Shown here: one piece after another, positions 1 through 7,236 of the stretch
Numbering within the stretch: the stretch's first letter is position 1
How the letters are laid out: each line of letters opens with the position of its first letter
NCBI GenBank assembly: GCA_003646995.1
Contig: QMLZ01000081.1
Location: 1 to 11,341, forward strand
Source: Deltaproteobacteria bacterium
GTDB taxonomy: Bacteria > Desulfobacterota > DSM-4660 > Desulfatiglandales > Desulfatiglandaceae
DNA length: 11,341 bases
Direction: 5' to 3'
Made by a program: the position numbers and the translations under genes
Notes under the pieces: generated by a model
What the model was told of the DNA's origin: nothing
The model's input: the letters and a program-made list of their open reading frames with translations, nothing else
Databases searched by the model: none

Positions 1-89
1 CCCAATTTCACTACACCCCCGGCAATCGCGGAGGTTACAAAAAAGGTTGTGGATACCAAGACTGCCAACAAAAACATTAACCTCTTCAT
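1..89 (-). CDS. livK: ABC transporter substrate-binding protein, N-terminal fragment (LivK-like)
   Basis: This is a partial gene that starts at ATG 89-87 and runs off the left edge after 29 codons. The visible peptide is a classic Sec signal: Lys-Arg at residues 2-3, a hydrophobic stretch over residues 4-18 (LMFLLAVLVSTTFFV), and an Ala-Ile-Ala signal peptidase I site at residues 21-23. After the cut, the mature chain begins GGVVKLG, which resembles the 'I-K-I/L-G' first strand of periplasmic binding proteins of the hydrophobic amino acid transporter family. There is no lipobox Cys, so a free periplasmic protein is expected. A strong Shine-Dalgarno sequence (AGGAGGT, 95-101) lies five bases upstream. 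Position after livHMGF supports the role of capturing the importer's substrate. The ligand cannot be told because the binding domain is outside the window. The call rests on the signal peptide, the context and only a few mature residues. Confidence 0.75.
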   Translation of the reverse strand, partial: MKRLMFLLAVLVSTTFFVTSAIAGGVVKL

Positions 90-94
90 ACTAC

Positions 95-101
95 ACCTCC
101 T
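95..101 (-). promoter_or_regulatory. Strong Shine-Dalgarno sequence of livK-like gene
   Basis: On the minus strand this reads AGGAGGT, followed by GTAGT and the ATG at 89-87. It is the closest match to the anti-Shine-Dalgarno sequence among the operon's junctions. It fixes the start of the substrate-binding protein, which begins too close to the edge to be obvious otherwise. Confidence 0.8.
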
Positions 102-123
102 CTATGTAATTAATTTGATAGCA

Positions 124-138
124 TCGCCCCTTGGGCAA
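124..138 (-). other. Small RNA hairpin in the livF-livK gap
   Basis: The transcript reads TTGCCC-AAG-GGGCGA. This gives a four-pair G/C stem, extended by one wobble and one U-A pair, around a three-base loop. It lies just past the livF stop codon and 35 bases before the livK start. No U-tract follows, so it is not an intrinsic terminator. A stabilising or processing structure that protects the livK message is possible, but this is inference from position only. Confidence 0.3.
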
Positions 139-148
139 TACCGCCCCA

Positions 149-859
149 CTAAACCTCAAGATAATCCTTTCGGATATCATCCCTTTGAGTTAGTTCCTTT
201 GGTGTTCCTGTCCACTTTATCTCACCTTTACTCAGAACATATATTCTATCAGCCAGCTCAAGGCATATTGGCAGTTTCTGCTCGACCAAAAGCACCGTGG
301 TACCATCCTCATTTATCTGCTTAATGACATGATTGACTTTCTCAACTATTATAGGTGCCAGGCCTTCAGTTGGCTCATCTATTAGGATCAGCTCAGGGTC
401 GCCCATAAGTGTCCGAACAATGGTCAGCATTTGCATCTCCCCCCCAGAAAGCACTTCCCCTTTTTGATCCTTGCGCGAAGCAAGCTCAGGGAAAAGCTCA
501 TAAGCCCGTTCGGTGCTCCAACCATATGTCTTCTTCTTTCCCATTTGTCCTGGCTTAATCCCCATAAGAAGGTTCTCGTGGACAGTGAGGTTCGGAAAGA
601 TCCATCTCTCTTCGGGCACAAAGCCAATACCTGCCATGGCTATCTCGTGTGGAGTCTTCCCCGCGATTTCTTGCCCTTTAAATTTTATGCTTCCATTTCT
701 AGGTGGACTCAGGCCCATAATAGTGCGTAAGGTTGTACTTTTTCCCACACCATTTCGTCCGGAAAGTGCAACTACTTCCTTTTCGTTAACCTCGAGAGAT
801 ACATCAAACAACACATGGCTATCGCCATAATATGTGTTAACATCTTTTAGTTTTAACAT
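149..859 (-). CDS. livF: Branched-chain/hydrophobic amino acid-type ABC transporter ATP-binding protein LivF
   Basis: This 236-residue cytoplasmic ATPase is one of the two nucleotide-binding subunits that power a Liv-type importer. In order: Walker A GRNGVGKST (34-42), the region VPEERWIF (81-88), where LivF proteins carry 'VPEgR.iF' at the Q-loop, ABC signature LSGGEMQ (137-143), Walker B LILIDEP (157-163) with Asp161 and Glu162, and LVEQK (191-195), where LivF has Gln instead of the usual switch His. The GLAP motif after Walker B (166-169) is typical of LivF. Length matches the family norm of about 235. The ATG lies six bases from the end of livG, inside one operon, so it is probably translated by ribosomes already on the message. 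The family call is secure; the transported substrate is not shown by an ATPase. Confidence 0.95.
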   Translation of the reverse strand: MLKLKDVNTYYGDSHVLFDVSLEVNEKEVVALSGRNGVGKSTTLRTIMGLSPPRNGSIKFKGQEIAGKTPHEIAMAGIGFVPEERWIFPNLTVHENLLMGIKPGQMGKKKTYGWSTERAYELFPELASRKDQKGEVLSGGEMQMLTIVRTLMGDPELILIDEPTEGLAPIIVEKVNHVIKQINEDGTTVLLVEQKLPICLELADRIYVLSKGEIKWTGTPKELTQRDDIRKDYLEV

Positions 860-864
860 TGATC

Positions 865-1599
865 CTAGTCCTTGCCCAGGTATGCCTTTTTAACATCTTG
901 GTTAGCCCTGATGGACTCAGGAGCCCCACTTGCTATAACCTCTCCGTAATGTATGACAGTGATAATATCGGCTAAGGTGAAAACCACATCCATGTCATGT
1001 TCTATTATTATAAGGGTCCTTCCTTTGGTTATCTCATCGATCAATTTGACAGCCTCTCTTGTTTCATCCATGGACATACCTGCTGTTGGTTCGTCCAAAA
1101 GAATCAACAGAGGGTCCGAGGCAATGGCAAGGCCTATCTCAAGAGCTCGTTGCTCACCATAGGATAACTCACCAGCAAGAACATCTTTCCTGTCTCTCAA
1201 TCCTATTTTTTCTAAGATAGCGAGGCATTCCTCGTTTATCCCGTCCATTCTTTCTACGTTCTTGTAGAAATTGAATCGTATCCCATGCTTGGACAATACC
1301 ACTGCTCTAATATTTTCCAGAACACTCAGCCCTTTAAAAACATTGGTTATCTGGAAAGAACGGGCAAGTCCCAGCCTATTGATCTTATGTGGGGACATGC
1401 CCGTAATATCGAAGCCATTGAATATGATTTTTCCCCTCTCTGGTTTATAGTTTCCACTAAACAAATGAAAAAGTGTTGTTTTTCCAGCCCCATTTGGACC
1501 TATAACGGCATGGCGCTGTCCCTTTGAAACCTCTAGATTCACTCCCCTTATAACTCGGGTTTTCCCGAAAGATTTATACAAATTCTTGACTTCCAACAT
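865..1599 (-). CDS. livG: Branched-chain/hydrophobic amino acid-type ABC transporter ATP-binding protein LivG
   Basis: This 244-residue cytoplasmic ATPase is the partner of LivF. Visible motifs in order are Walker A GPNGAGKTT (34-42), a Q-loop in ARSFQ with Gln83, signature LSYGEQ (145-150), Walker B LLILLDEP with Asp169 and Glu170, the LivG-type 'TAGM' that follows (172-175), and the switch His201 in IIIEHDMDVVF. The 'GLARSFQ' and 'EHDMDVV' stretches are characteristic of LivG rather than LivF. The start ATG at 1599-1597 is preceded by a modest AAGG, 13 bases after the livM stop. Length is slightly short of the E. coli protein (255) but normal for many bacteria. All ATP-handling residues are present. 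Confidence 0.95.
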   Translation of the reverse strand: MLEVKNLYKSFGKTRVIRGVNLEVSKGQRHAVIGPNGAGKTTLFHLFSGNYKPERGKIIFNGFDITGMSPHKINRLGLARSFQITNVFKGLSVLENIRAVVLSKHGIRFNFYKNVERMDGINEECLAILEKIGLRDRKDVLAGELSYGEQRALEIGLAIASDPLLILLDEPTAGMSMDETREAVKLIDEITKGRTLIIIEHDMDVVFTLADIITVIHYGEVIASGAPESIRANQDVKKAYLGKD

Positions 1600-1612
1600 T
1601 GAAATAGCCTTT

Positions 1613-2578
1613 TTACTGCTTGGTGGGGCACAATCTTGTTTTCAATTGAATGATTAGACCACTTAGACCTTGGGGTGCGTACATCACCAAAAGCACAAAA
1701 ATACTGCCTTGGATTAGCGCCCAGTGTTCTGTCATAGAACTCAAAAGATCATTGAAGTATACTAGGAAGCATCCACCCAATATCGGCCCCCAGAATGTTC
1801 CACTTCCACCAATGAAGGTCATGATTAAGACTTCTGCCGCCTTGTCCAGATTGATAAAAGTCACGGTTACAAACTCCTGAAATGCCCCTGCCAGAGCTCC
1901 AGCAATGCCTGCGAAAAAACAGGAGATTATGTATATTACGACTTTCGATGCATAGGTGTTATAGCCAATAAATCGAGCCCTATCCTCGTTTTCTCGCAGG
2001 CATTCATTAAGTCTACCTAGCGGAGTCTTCCTAAAATACCAACAAAATGCAGCGCTCAACACCACAACAACCAATACAAAGTAATACCAATTCTTGGTGG
2101 GGAACATATCAATGCCACCGAAGCCAGGGATATGGAAAGCTGGCCGCATTGCCGCGACACCATCCTCCCCTCCAGATAGGCCTCTCCACTTCTCTGCTGC
2201 AGCATATATCAACTCGTTAAAGGCAAGGGTCAGAAGCGCAAAATACGTTCCTCCAAGCCTTACAACAAAAGCTCCAAATAAAAGCCCTAACAACCCTCCA
2301 CTTACTCCTCCCGCCAGTATACCAGGAATCAGACTAACACCTAGGCGCTTAAACAGAATAACAGAGGTGTACGCACCTATACCAAAATACGCTGCATGGC
2401 CAAATGATAACAATCCTGCATTTCCCAAAAGGATATTGTAGCTCAAAGCAAAAAGGGAATATATGATCATGGTTATGACAAGATTCAAATAGTATTCCGA
2501 GAGGATAAAAGGTAAGCCCACCAACAGAAGCATCAACATTAAGAAGAATGCCCAGCTTATAAGACGGCCCCTTTTCAC
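1613..2578 (-). CDS. livM: Branched-chain/hydrophobic amino acid-type ABC transporter permease LivM
   Basis: This 321-residue inner-membrane permease pairs with LivH to form the substrate channel. It starts with GTG at 2578-2576, which overlaps the livH stop as GTGA, indicating translational coupling. Residues 1-60 hold two hydrophobic helices, followed by the family block LLGNAGLLSFGHAAYFGIGAY around residues 50-70. A cytoplasmic loop near 'LRENEDRARFIGYNTYASKVV' (about 194-214) is the EAA-like contact to the ATPases, and a final hydrophobic helix carries 'LLVMYAPQGLSGLI' near the C-terminus. Length and motif order fit LivM without truncation. An alternative start at the Met residues near position 14 would remove part of the first helix, so the GTG is preferred. 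Confidence 0.94.
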   Translation of the reverse strand: MKRGRLISWAFFLMLMLLLVGLPFILSEYYLNLVITMIIYSLFALSYNILLGNAGLLSFGHAAYFGIGAYTSVILFKRLGVSLIPGILAGGVSGGLLGLLFGAFVVRLGGTYFALLTLAFNELIYAAAEKWRGLSGGEDGVAAMRPAFHIPGFGGIDMFPTKNWYYFVLVVVVLSAAFCWYFRKTPLGRLNECLRENEDRARFIGYNTYASKVVIYIISCFFAGIAGALAGAFQEFVTVTFINLDKAAEVLIMTFIGGSGTFWGPILGGCFLVYFNDLLSSMTEHWALIQGSIFVLLVMYAPQGLSGLIIQLKTRLCPTKQ

Positions 2579-3444
2579 TTGGCCTCCCCCATGAGTCCAT
2601 GCGGCCTAAAAATAAGGACCAAGGCCATAAGCAAAAACTCGAATACAATGGCGAATTCTGGGAGAAAAAGTATCCCTATGGATTGAAGTTGCCCGATTAA
2701 CAGGGATGCTATAAGGGCCCCACCTACGGATCCCAACCCGCCAATTACCACCACTACAAAAAGGTCTATTATTATGGTTGATGCCATGGCCGGATTGGTG
2801 ATCCGATAAGGCCCTCCTATGACTCCAGCTAACCCGGCCAACCAGGCACCCATTCCGAATAACAAGAGAAAGACCATTGGCACATTAAACCCCAGGGCAT
2901 CAACCATCTCTTTGTTGGACACCGCGGCTCTTACAATGATCCCAGCTCTTGTCTTGAACAGCACAAGAAACATGAGAATAAAAACTAGGAATGAAATAAG
3001 CAGTATGAAAAGCCTATAAACAGGATACTCAATCCCAAGGAAGGTCACTGAACCGCTTAGAATGTGGGGCAGATCTACCCTGACAGGTTCATTGCCCCAG
3101 ATAATTTTTACAAGTTCCTCAATAATATAAGCCATTCCAAAAGTGAGTAAGAGCTCATGGGCATGGCCATAGACATGAACCTTTCTCAGAAAGAATCTCT
3201 CCATCACCATTCCCACCACCATTACAAGAAACGGTGCCACAATAAGGCTTAGCCAAAACATGCCAGTCCATTGCAGGATAGTGAAAGAGAAATATGCACC
3301 AAGCATGTACAGAGCACCATGGGCGAAGTTCAGCACCCCCATCATGCCAAATATCAGGGTGAGGCCTGATGCCACCAGAAAAAGAAGCATGCCATAAACA
3401 AGACCATGTAACGCTTGAACGGGAATAGAAGAGATAATTTCCAT
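2575..3444 (-). CDS. livH: Branched-chain/hydrophobic amino acid-type ABC transporter permease LivH
   Basis: This 289-residue, strongly hydrophobic inner-membrane protein is the second permease. The N-terminal part carries the LivH hallmark 'GLTLIFGMMGVLNFAHGALYMLGAY' (about residues 27-51). A cytoplasmic loop with 'AAVSNKEMVDALGFNVP' (about 177-193) is the expected ATPase-contact site, and 'GGLGSVGGALIASLLIG' follows near residue 240. About eight membrane segments are apparent. It begins 24 bases after the lpd stop on the same strand, so dehydrogenase and transporter genes are joined with no room for an obvious promoter or terminator. That junction ties the importer to the dehydrogenase complex. 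Family assignment is secure; substrate is not determined by sequence. Confidence 0.95.
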   Translation of the reverse strand: MEIISSIPVQALHGLVYGMLLFLVASGLTLIFGMMGVLNFAHGALYMLGAYFSFTILQWTGMFWLSLIVAPFLVMVVGMVMERFFLRKVHVYGHAHELLLTFGMAYIIEELVKIIWGNEPVRVDLPHILSGSVTFLGIEYPVYRLFILLISFLVFILMFLVLFKTRAGIIVRAAVSNKEMVDALGFNVPMVFLLLFGMGAWLAGLAGVIGGPYRITNPAMASTIIIDLFVVVVIGGLGSVGGALIASLLIGQLQSIGILFLPEFAIVFEFLLMALVLIFRPHGLMGEAK

Positions 3445-3468
3445 GATCCGGGTCTTTTCCCTATTTCC

Positions 3469-4854
3469 TCAAGGGAGGTATATGGCCCTGCCAAGGGCAT
3501 CCCTTGCTGCTTCAGGCAGTGATTCACTTAAAGTTGGATGTGGAAATGGCACCCTGGCCAATTCCTCCAAATAAAGTTCCATATGCATGGCGAGAACAGC
3601 CTGTCCTGCCATTTCGGCGGCATTCTCCCCTACAATATGTATCCCAAGGATCTCTCCATATTTTTTCTCTGAAACTACCTCAATAATTCCTTCGTTCTGA
3701 GATAGAATCATACCTAGGGGATTCATTGATAAAGGAGCTGTTCCAGCTATCACATCATATCCTGCTTTTTTGGCCTCTTTTTTTGTATATCCTACACAAG
3801 CTACTTGGGGTTGCGTAAAGGCCACCCTTGCAATAATTCGTGTATCAAATTTGCTATCTAGTCCCATTGCATTTTCTGCAGCAATGATTCCCCCTGCAGA
3901 GGCTGCATGGGAATATGCCATTGTCTCAGGAGCTGAAATATCCCCAACAGCATAAACGCCATCTACTGATGTCTGCATCCGTTCATTAACCTCGAGAAAT
4001 GGACCATCTGTTTCCAATCCCACAGTGGTTAGCCCCAGATCTGTAAGGTCTGCCTGTCTTTCCACAGTGAATAGCCGACCTACGACAATTTTCTCGTCGT
4101 CTTCTCCAGATTTAAGCAGGCAATGTAGTTCATTTTTTTTCTTCTCCAATGACTGTATCCGGGTTTTTGTGTACACCTTGATACCTTCCTTTTGTAAGGC
4201 CTTTGAGAGCCGTGACCTCACTGCCTTGCTTTCACCGTGAAGAAGGGATTTGTGCTCAGTAACCAAAAAGACTTCTGATCCAAATCTTTTTAGAAACTGG
4301 GCGATCTCTAAGGAAATCGGACCACCTCCATAAACTAGGCATCTTCTAGGTAAGGCCTTGGCTGAAAGCAAATAGTCACTGTTGGATATCCCTTTAGAAT
4401 CTCCTCCTGGCAAATCGGATCTCGTCCATCTTCCTCCTGTTGCCAGTATAATATTTTTCCCAAAAATCACTTCTTTATTAACACTTACCCTTCCCGTACC
4501 CTCGAGCCTCCCTCTTCCACGTACTATGCGCACAGCGTTCTTCCTAAGCATTGCCTCAGCACCTTGGCGCATGAACTCGATCAGTGCTTGCTGCCTCTTT
4601 ATCAAGAGGGAATAATCCTTCTCAAGTCCTTGCGACATTAAACCCATCTCTTTGCCCAGTGCAATGTGTCCTAGGATACTGGAAGCGACCATCATATGGC
4701 ATAAAGGGATGCACCCCCTATTCATGCATAATCCGCCAAGATCTTCCTGTTCAATAAGGGCTACTCGTCCTCCTAGTTGTGCAGCCCGAATCGCAGCAGC
4801 TATCCCTCCTGGTCCTCCACCAATAACAATAACATCAAAAGATTCTGCCCCCAT
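3469..4854 (-). CDS. lpd: Dihydrolipoyl dehydrogenase (E3) with divergent active-site surroundings
   Basis: This 461-residue cytoplasmic flavoprotein reoxidises the dihydrolipoyl arm of E2 and makes NADH. Seen in order: FAD-binding GGGPGG (12-17), a redox disulfide Cys43-X4-Cys48 in GGLCMNRGCIP, a second nucleotide motif GGGPIS (176-181), FAD motif YAVGD (301-305), and a C-terminal catalytic dyad His439/Glu444 in HPTLSE. Length is normal for the family. Oddities: the usual 'GCIPSK' after the second Cys is GCIPLC here, so the conserved Ser-Lys is replaced and a third Cys (Cys52) appears. The usual third Gly of the NAD motif is Ser181. The 'GRxPN' block reads ERQAD (265-269). The core residues remain, so a working enzyme is likely, but a related disulfide oxidoreductase with altered properties cannot be ruled out. 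The gap to E2 upstream is 80 bases, the longest inside the operon. Confidence 0.88.
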   Translation of the reverse strand: MGAESFDVIVIGGGPGGIAAAIRAAQLGGRVALIEQEDLGGLCMNRGCIPLCHMMVASSILGHIALGKEMGLMSQGLEKDYSLLIKRQQALIEFMRQGAEAMLRKNAVRIVRGRGRLEGTGRVSVNKEVIFGKNIILATGGRWTRSDLPGGDSKGISNSDYLLSAKALPRRCLVYGGGPISLEIAQFLKRFGSEVFLVTEHKSLLHGESKAVRSRLSKALQKEGIKVYTKTRIQSLEKKKNELHCLLKSGEDDEKIVVGRLFTVERQADLTDLGLTTVGLETDGPFLEVNERMQTSVDGVYAVGDISAPETMAYSHAASAGGIIAAENAMGLDSKFDTRIIARVAFTQPQVACVGYTKKEAKKAGYDVIAGTAPLSMNPLGMILSQNEGIIEVVSEKKYGEILGIHIVGENAAEMAGQAVLAMHMELYLEELARVPFPHPTLSESLPEAARDALGRAIYLP

Positions 4855-4934
4855 AACAAACCTTGAGACTGGAGCTCCTAATGTGTTAAGATTCCCAAAA
4901 TAATATTACAGTGCTTCTCTACCCTTCCGTCCCC

Positions 4935-6239
4935 CTAAAAGGGGAAAAACATATTGAAAGGACGTTCAAGCCTCCATTTTAAGTGCTGCAAAAAATCCGC
5001 TGCCACGGCACCGTCTACAATTCTATGGTCCACAGATAGGCCAAGGGTTGCCACTTTCCTCTCCCTTACCTGGCCATCCACCATGAATAGCTCTTTGCGG
5101 GTCTTACCGACAGAAAGGATGCCACTTTGCGGCGGATTCAAGATCGCCGTAAAATAGGTGATATCATACTGGGCCAGGCTGGAAATTGTAAAAGTACCCC
5201 TCTCAATTTCTGCCATAGATAAGTTCCCATTTCTGGCCTTTTCGACGAGTTCCCTACGTTGACGAATGATATCAACAAGCCCTATTCTGTCTGCATTGGC
5301 TATAGCTGGTACAATAAGGCCAGCAGGTAAGGCCACGGCCAAGCCAATGTTTATTTGAGGGAAAATGTGTATTTCTTCGCCCTTTAGAGTTGCATTAAGC
5401 ATTGGGAACTCCCTCAGATTCAAGGCCACAGCCTTTATAAGAATGTCGTTTACCGAAGGGCGCAATCCGAAGTTCTTCTCTAACTCAGGAATTATCCCTA
5501 GCCTGAGTTCGGCCACAGCGTCCATGCACACGTCAGTAAAGAAATATACGTGCGGAGCCGTAAATGCACTTTCACACATCCGTCTAGCAATCGCTCTGCG
5601 CATGCTGTCAAAGGGGATCACTTCGCCCTCAACGGGAGTCTTTTTCCCTTCAATAACCCTCTGTACATCCTCCCTAGTTATTCTGCCGTGCACCCCTGTT
5701 CCCTGGACTTGCTCCAATGGTATATCGTGTTCTCTAGCTACCTTGGAGGCCAGAAATGTAGCCTTTACATCAGAGGTTTTTTGTCCTTCAAGTGCAGCCT
5801 CCACATCTTTCAAGAGCACTGTCCCGTCCGGGCCTGACCCAGCAAGGGCATTGATGTCAATCCCCTTTTCTTTCGCCAGCCTTCTCGCGGCAGGAACAGC
5901 CCTGACTCGTTCTTTTCGTTCAGGGGCATTCTGTGCCGCAGTGGTTTCTGCCATATCGGAGCTTACGGTCACATCCCTATACTTATCGGGCAGTGCTTCA
6001 TCAGGCTCCGTGATTATGCCAACAACTGTCAGCACTGGAACTTCTACTCCTTCTGGCACAAGGATCTTTGCCAGTATACCTGATACAGGTGATTCCACTT
6101 CTGTGGTGACTTTTTCTGTCTCCACAATGAACAATGTCTCACCTTTCTTGACTTGCTCCCCTTCCTTTTTTGCCCACTCTATGATCCTTCCTCGTTCTAC
6201 CGTAATCCCCAACATGGGGATAACTACCTCGGTTGCCAT
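4935..6239 (-). CDS. acoC: Dihydrolipoamide acyltransferase (E2) of acetoin/2-oxoacid dehydrogenase complex
   Basis: This 434-residue core subunit accepts the acyl group made by E1 on a swinging lipoyl arm and passes it to CoA. Domains: an N-terminal lipoyl domain (about 1-78) with Lys43 in ETEKVTTE as the lipoylation site; an Ala/Thr/Glu-containing linker; a first peripheral-subunit-binding domain (about 113-150, VPAARRLAKEKG to GTVLLKDVEAAL); a second one (about 160-197, LASKVAREHDI to GRITREDVQRVI); and the acyltransferase domain (about 205-430) with catalytic DHRIVDG (His405, Asp409). Most E2 proteins have a single binding domain, so the pair is notable. A strong GGGGAGGG Shine-Dalgarno sequence precedes the ATG, 16 bases after the E1 beta stop. 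Enzyme class is certain. Acetoin as substrate is inferred from the E1 subunits and the regulator; a 2-oxo acid is the alternative. Confidence 0.9.
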   Translation of the reverse strand: MATEVVIPMLGITVERGRIIEWAKKEGEQVKKGETLFIVETEKVTTEVESPVSGILAKILVPEGVEVPVLTVVGIITEPDEALPDKYRDVTVSSDMAETTAAQNAPERKERVRAVPAARRLAKEKGIDINALAGSGPDGTVLLKDVEAALEGQKTSDVKATFLASKVAREHDIPLEQVQGTGVHGRITREDVQRVIEGKKTPVEGEVIPFDSMRRAIARRMCESAFTAPHVYFFTDVCMDAVAELRLGIIPELEKNFGLRPSVNDILIKAVALNLREFPMLNATLKGEEIHIFPQINIGLAVALPAGLIVPAIANADRIGLVDIIRQRRELVEKARNGNLSMAEIERGTFTISSLAQYDITYFTAILNPPQSGILSVGKTRKELFMVDGQVRERKVATLGLSVDHRIVDGAVAADFLQHLKWRLERPFNMFFPF

Positions 6240-6255
6240 GGTTGCCCTCCCCTTT

Positions 6256-7236
6256 TTAGCTGTATTCCATTACACGTCTAATGGCGGTCAGTATGTCTTG
6301 TTCATCAGGAATGAAGGCCTTTTCAAGAGGGGGAGAGAAGGGTACTGGTGTATCCGGTGAGCACACCCTGACAATAGGTGAGTTTAGATAATAGATCGCT
6401 TCTTCAGCGACAAAGGCTGAAATTTCAGCAGCTACACCGCATGTCTTATGACTTTCATCTGCTACAATAAGTCGCCCCGTTTTCTTTACAGAATTGAGAA
6501 CGGTTTCCTTGTCAAGGGGAGTAAGCGTCCTGAGGTCAATAACCTCTGCCTCAATGCCCTGTCCAGCTATTTCCTGGGCGGCCTTTAATGAGCGCAACGT
6601 CATGGCGCTGGTGGCAACTATGGTGAGGTCTTTGCCCTCTCGCTTGATCTCTGCCTGACCAAACGGAATTGAATAACTTTCTTCGGGCACCGGGCCTTTT
6701 TCGGCATATAGCTTCTTGTGCTCAACAAATATAACAGGATTATCATTGTTGATAGCCTCTATCATAAGGCCCTTTGCATCATAAGGGGTTGAAGGAACAA
6801 CAACGTACAGGCCAGGGATATGCATGAAGAAATTGTGGAAGCTTTGGGAATGTTGGGCAGCAGCGCCGCGCCCAGCGCCTATATTGACACGCAGAACCAT
6901 TGGCACAGTGCCTCTACCACCAAACATGTAGTGCATTTTTGCCATCTGGTTTATGATCATATCCATACATACCGTGGTAAAATCAATGAACATAATTTCA
7001 ACCACCGGTCTCATCCCAGTCAATGCAGCCCCCACTGAGGCTCCAACAAATCCAGCTTCAGAGATTGGGGTATCTATCACTCGCTTGGGGCCAAATTCGT
7101 CTAATAATCCTGCAGTGACCTGGAAAATACCCCCATATTTCCCGATATCTTCCCCCAAAAGTATGATCCTTTCGTCCTCCCTCATGCATTCCCTTAGGGC
7201 CTCATTTATGGCTTGTGCATATGTTATTTCTCTCAT
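6256..7236 (-). CDS. acoB: TPP-dependent acetoin/2-oxoacid dehydrogenase E1 component, beta subunit
   Basis: This 326-residue subunit forms an alpha2beta2 E1 with the preceding gene product and completes the thiamine diphosphate active site. Visible: the N-terminal pyrimidine-binding domain with LLGEDIGKYGG (26-36), DTPISE with Glu60 (the TPP-activating Glu position), MFIDF (82-86), and the AAQHSQS block with His129. The C-terminal transketolase-like domain starts near residue 195 (KDLTIVATSAM) and ends with DTPVPFSPPLEKAFIP. The overall wording, especially HIPGLYVVVPSTPYDAKGL and VIFVEHKKLY, matches acetoin dehydrogenase and pyruvate dehydrogenase beta subunits. The ATG overlaps the E1 alpha stop by four bases (ATGA), with AGAGGA upstream, so both chains are translated together, as expected for a stoichiometric complex. 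Confidence 0.92.
   Translation of the reverse strand: MREITYAQAINEALRECMREDERIILLGEDIGKYGGIFQVTAGLLDEFGPKRVIDTPISEAGFVGASVGAALTGMRPVVEIMFIDFTTVCMDMIINQMAKMHYMFGGRGTVPMVLRVNIGAGRGAAAQHSQSFHNFFMHIPGLYVVVPSTPYDAKGLMIEAINNDNPVIFVEHKKLYAEKGPVPEESYSIPFGQAEIKREGKDLTIVATSAMTLRSLKAAQEIAGQGIEAEVIDLRTLTPLDKETVLNSVKKTGRLIVADESHKTCGVAAEISAFVAEEAIYYLNSPIVRVCSPDTPVPFSPPLEKAFIPDEQDILTAIRRVMEYS

Noticed and set aside
4932..4944. Hairpin CCCC-N5-GGGG over the E2 stop codon as a terminator
   Set aside because: The stem is only four pairs and no T-tract follows on the transcribed strand, while lpd continues the operon 80 bases later.
5365..6360. A 331-codon plus-strand open frame across E2
   Set aside because: It is antisense to a clearly conserved E2 gene, has no domain resemblance and a Ser/Thr-rich composition typical of a shadow frame.
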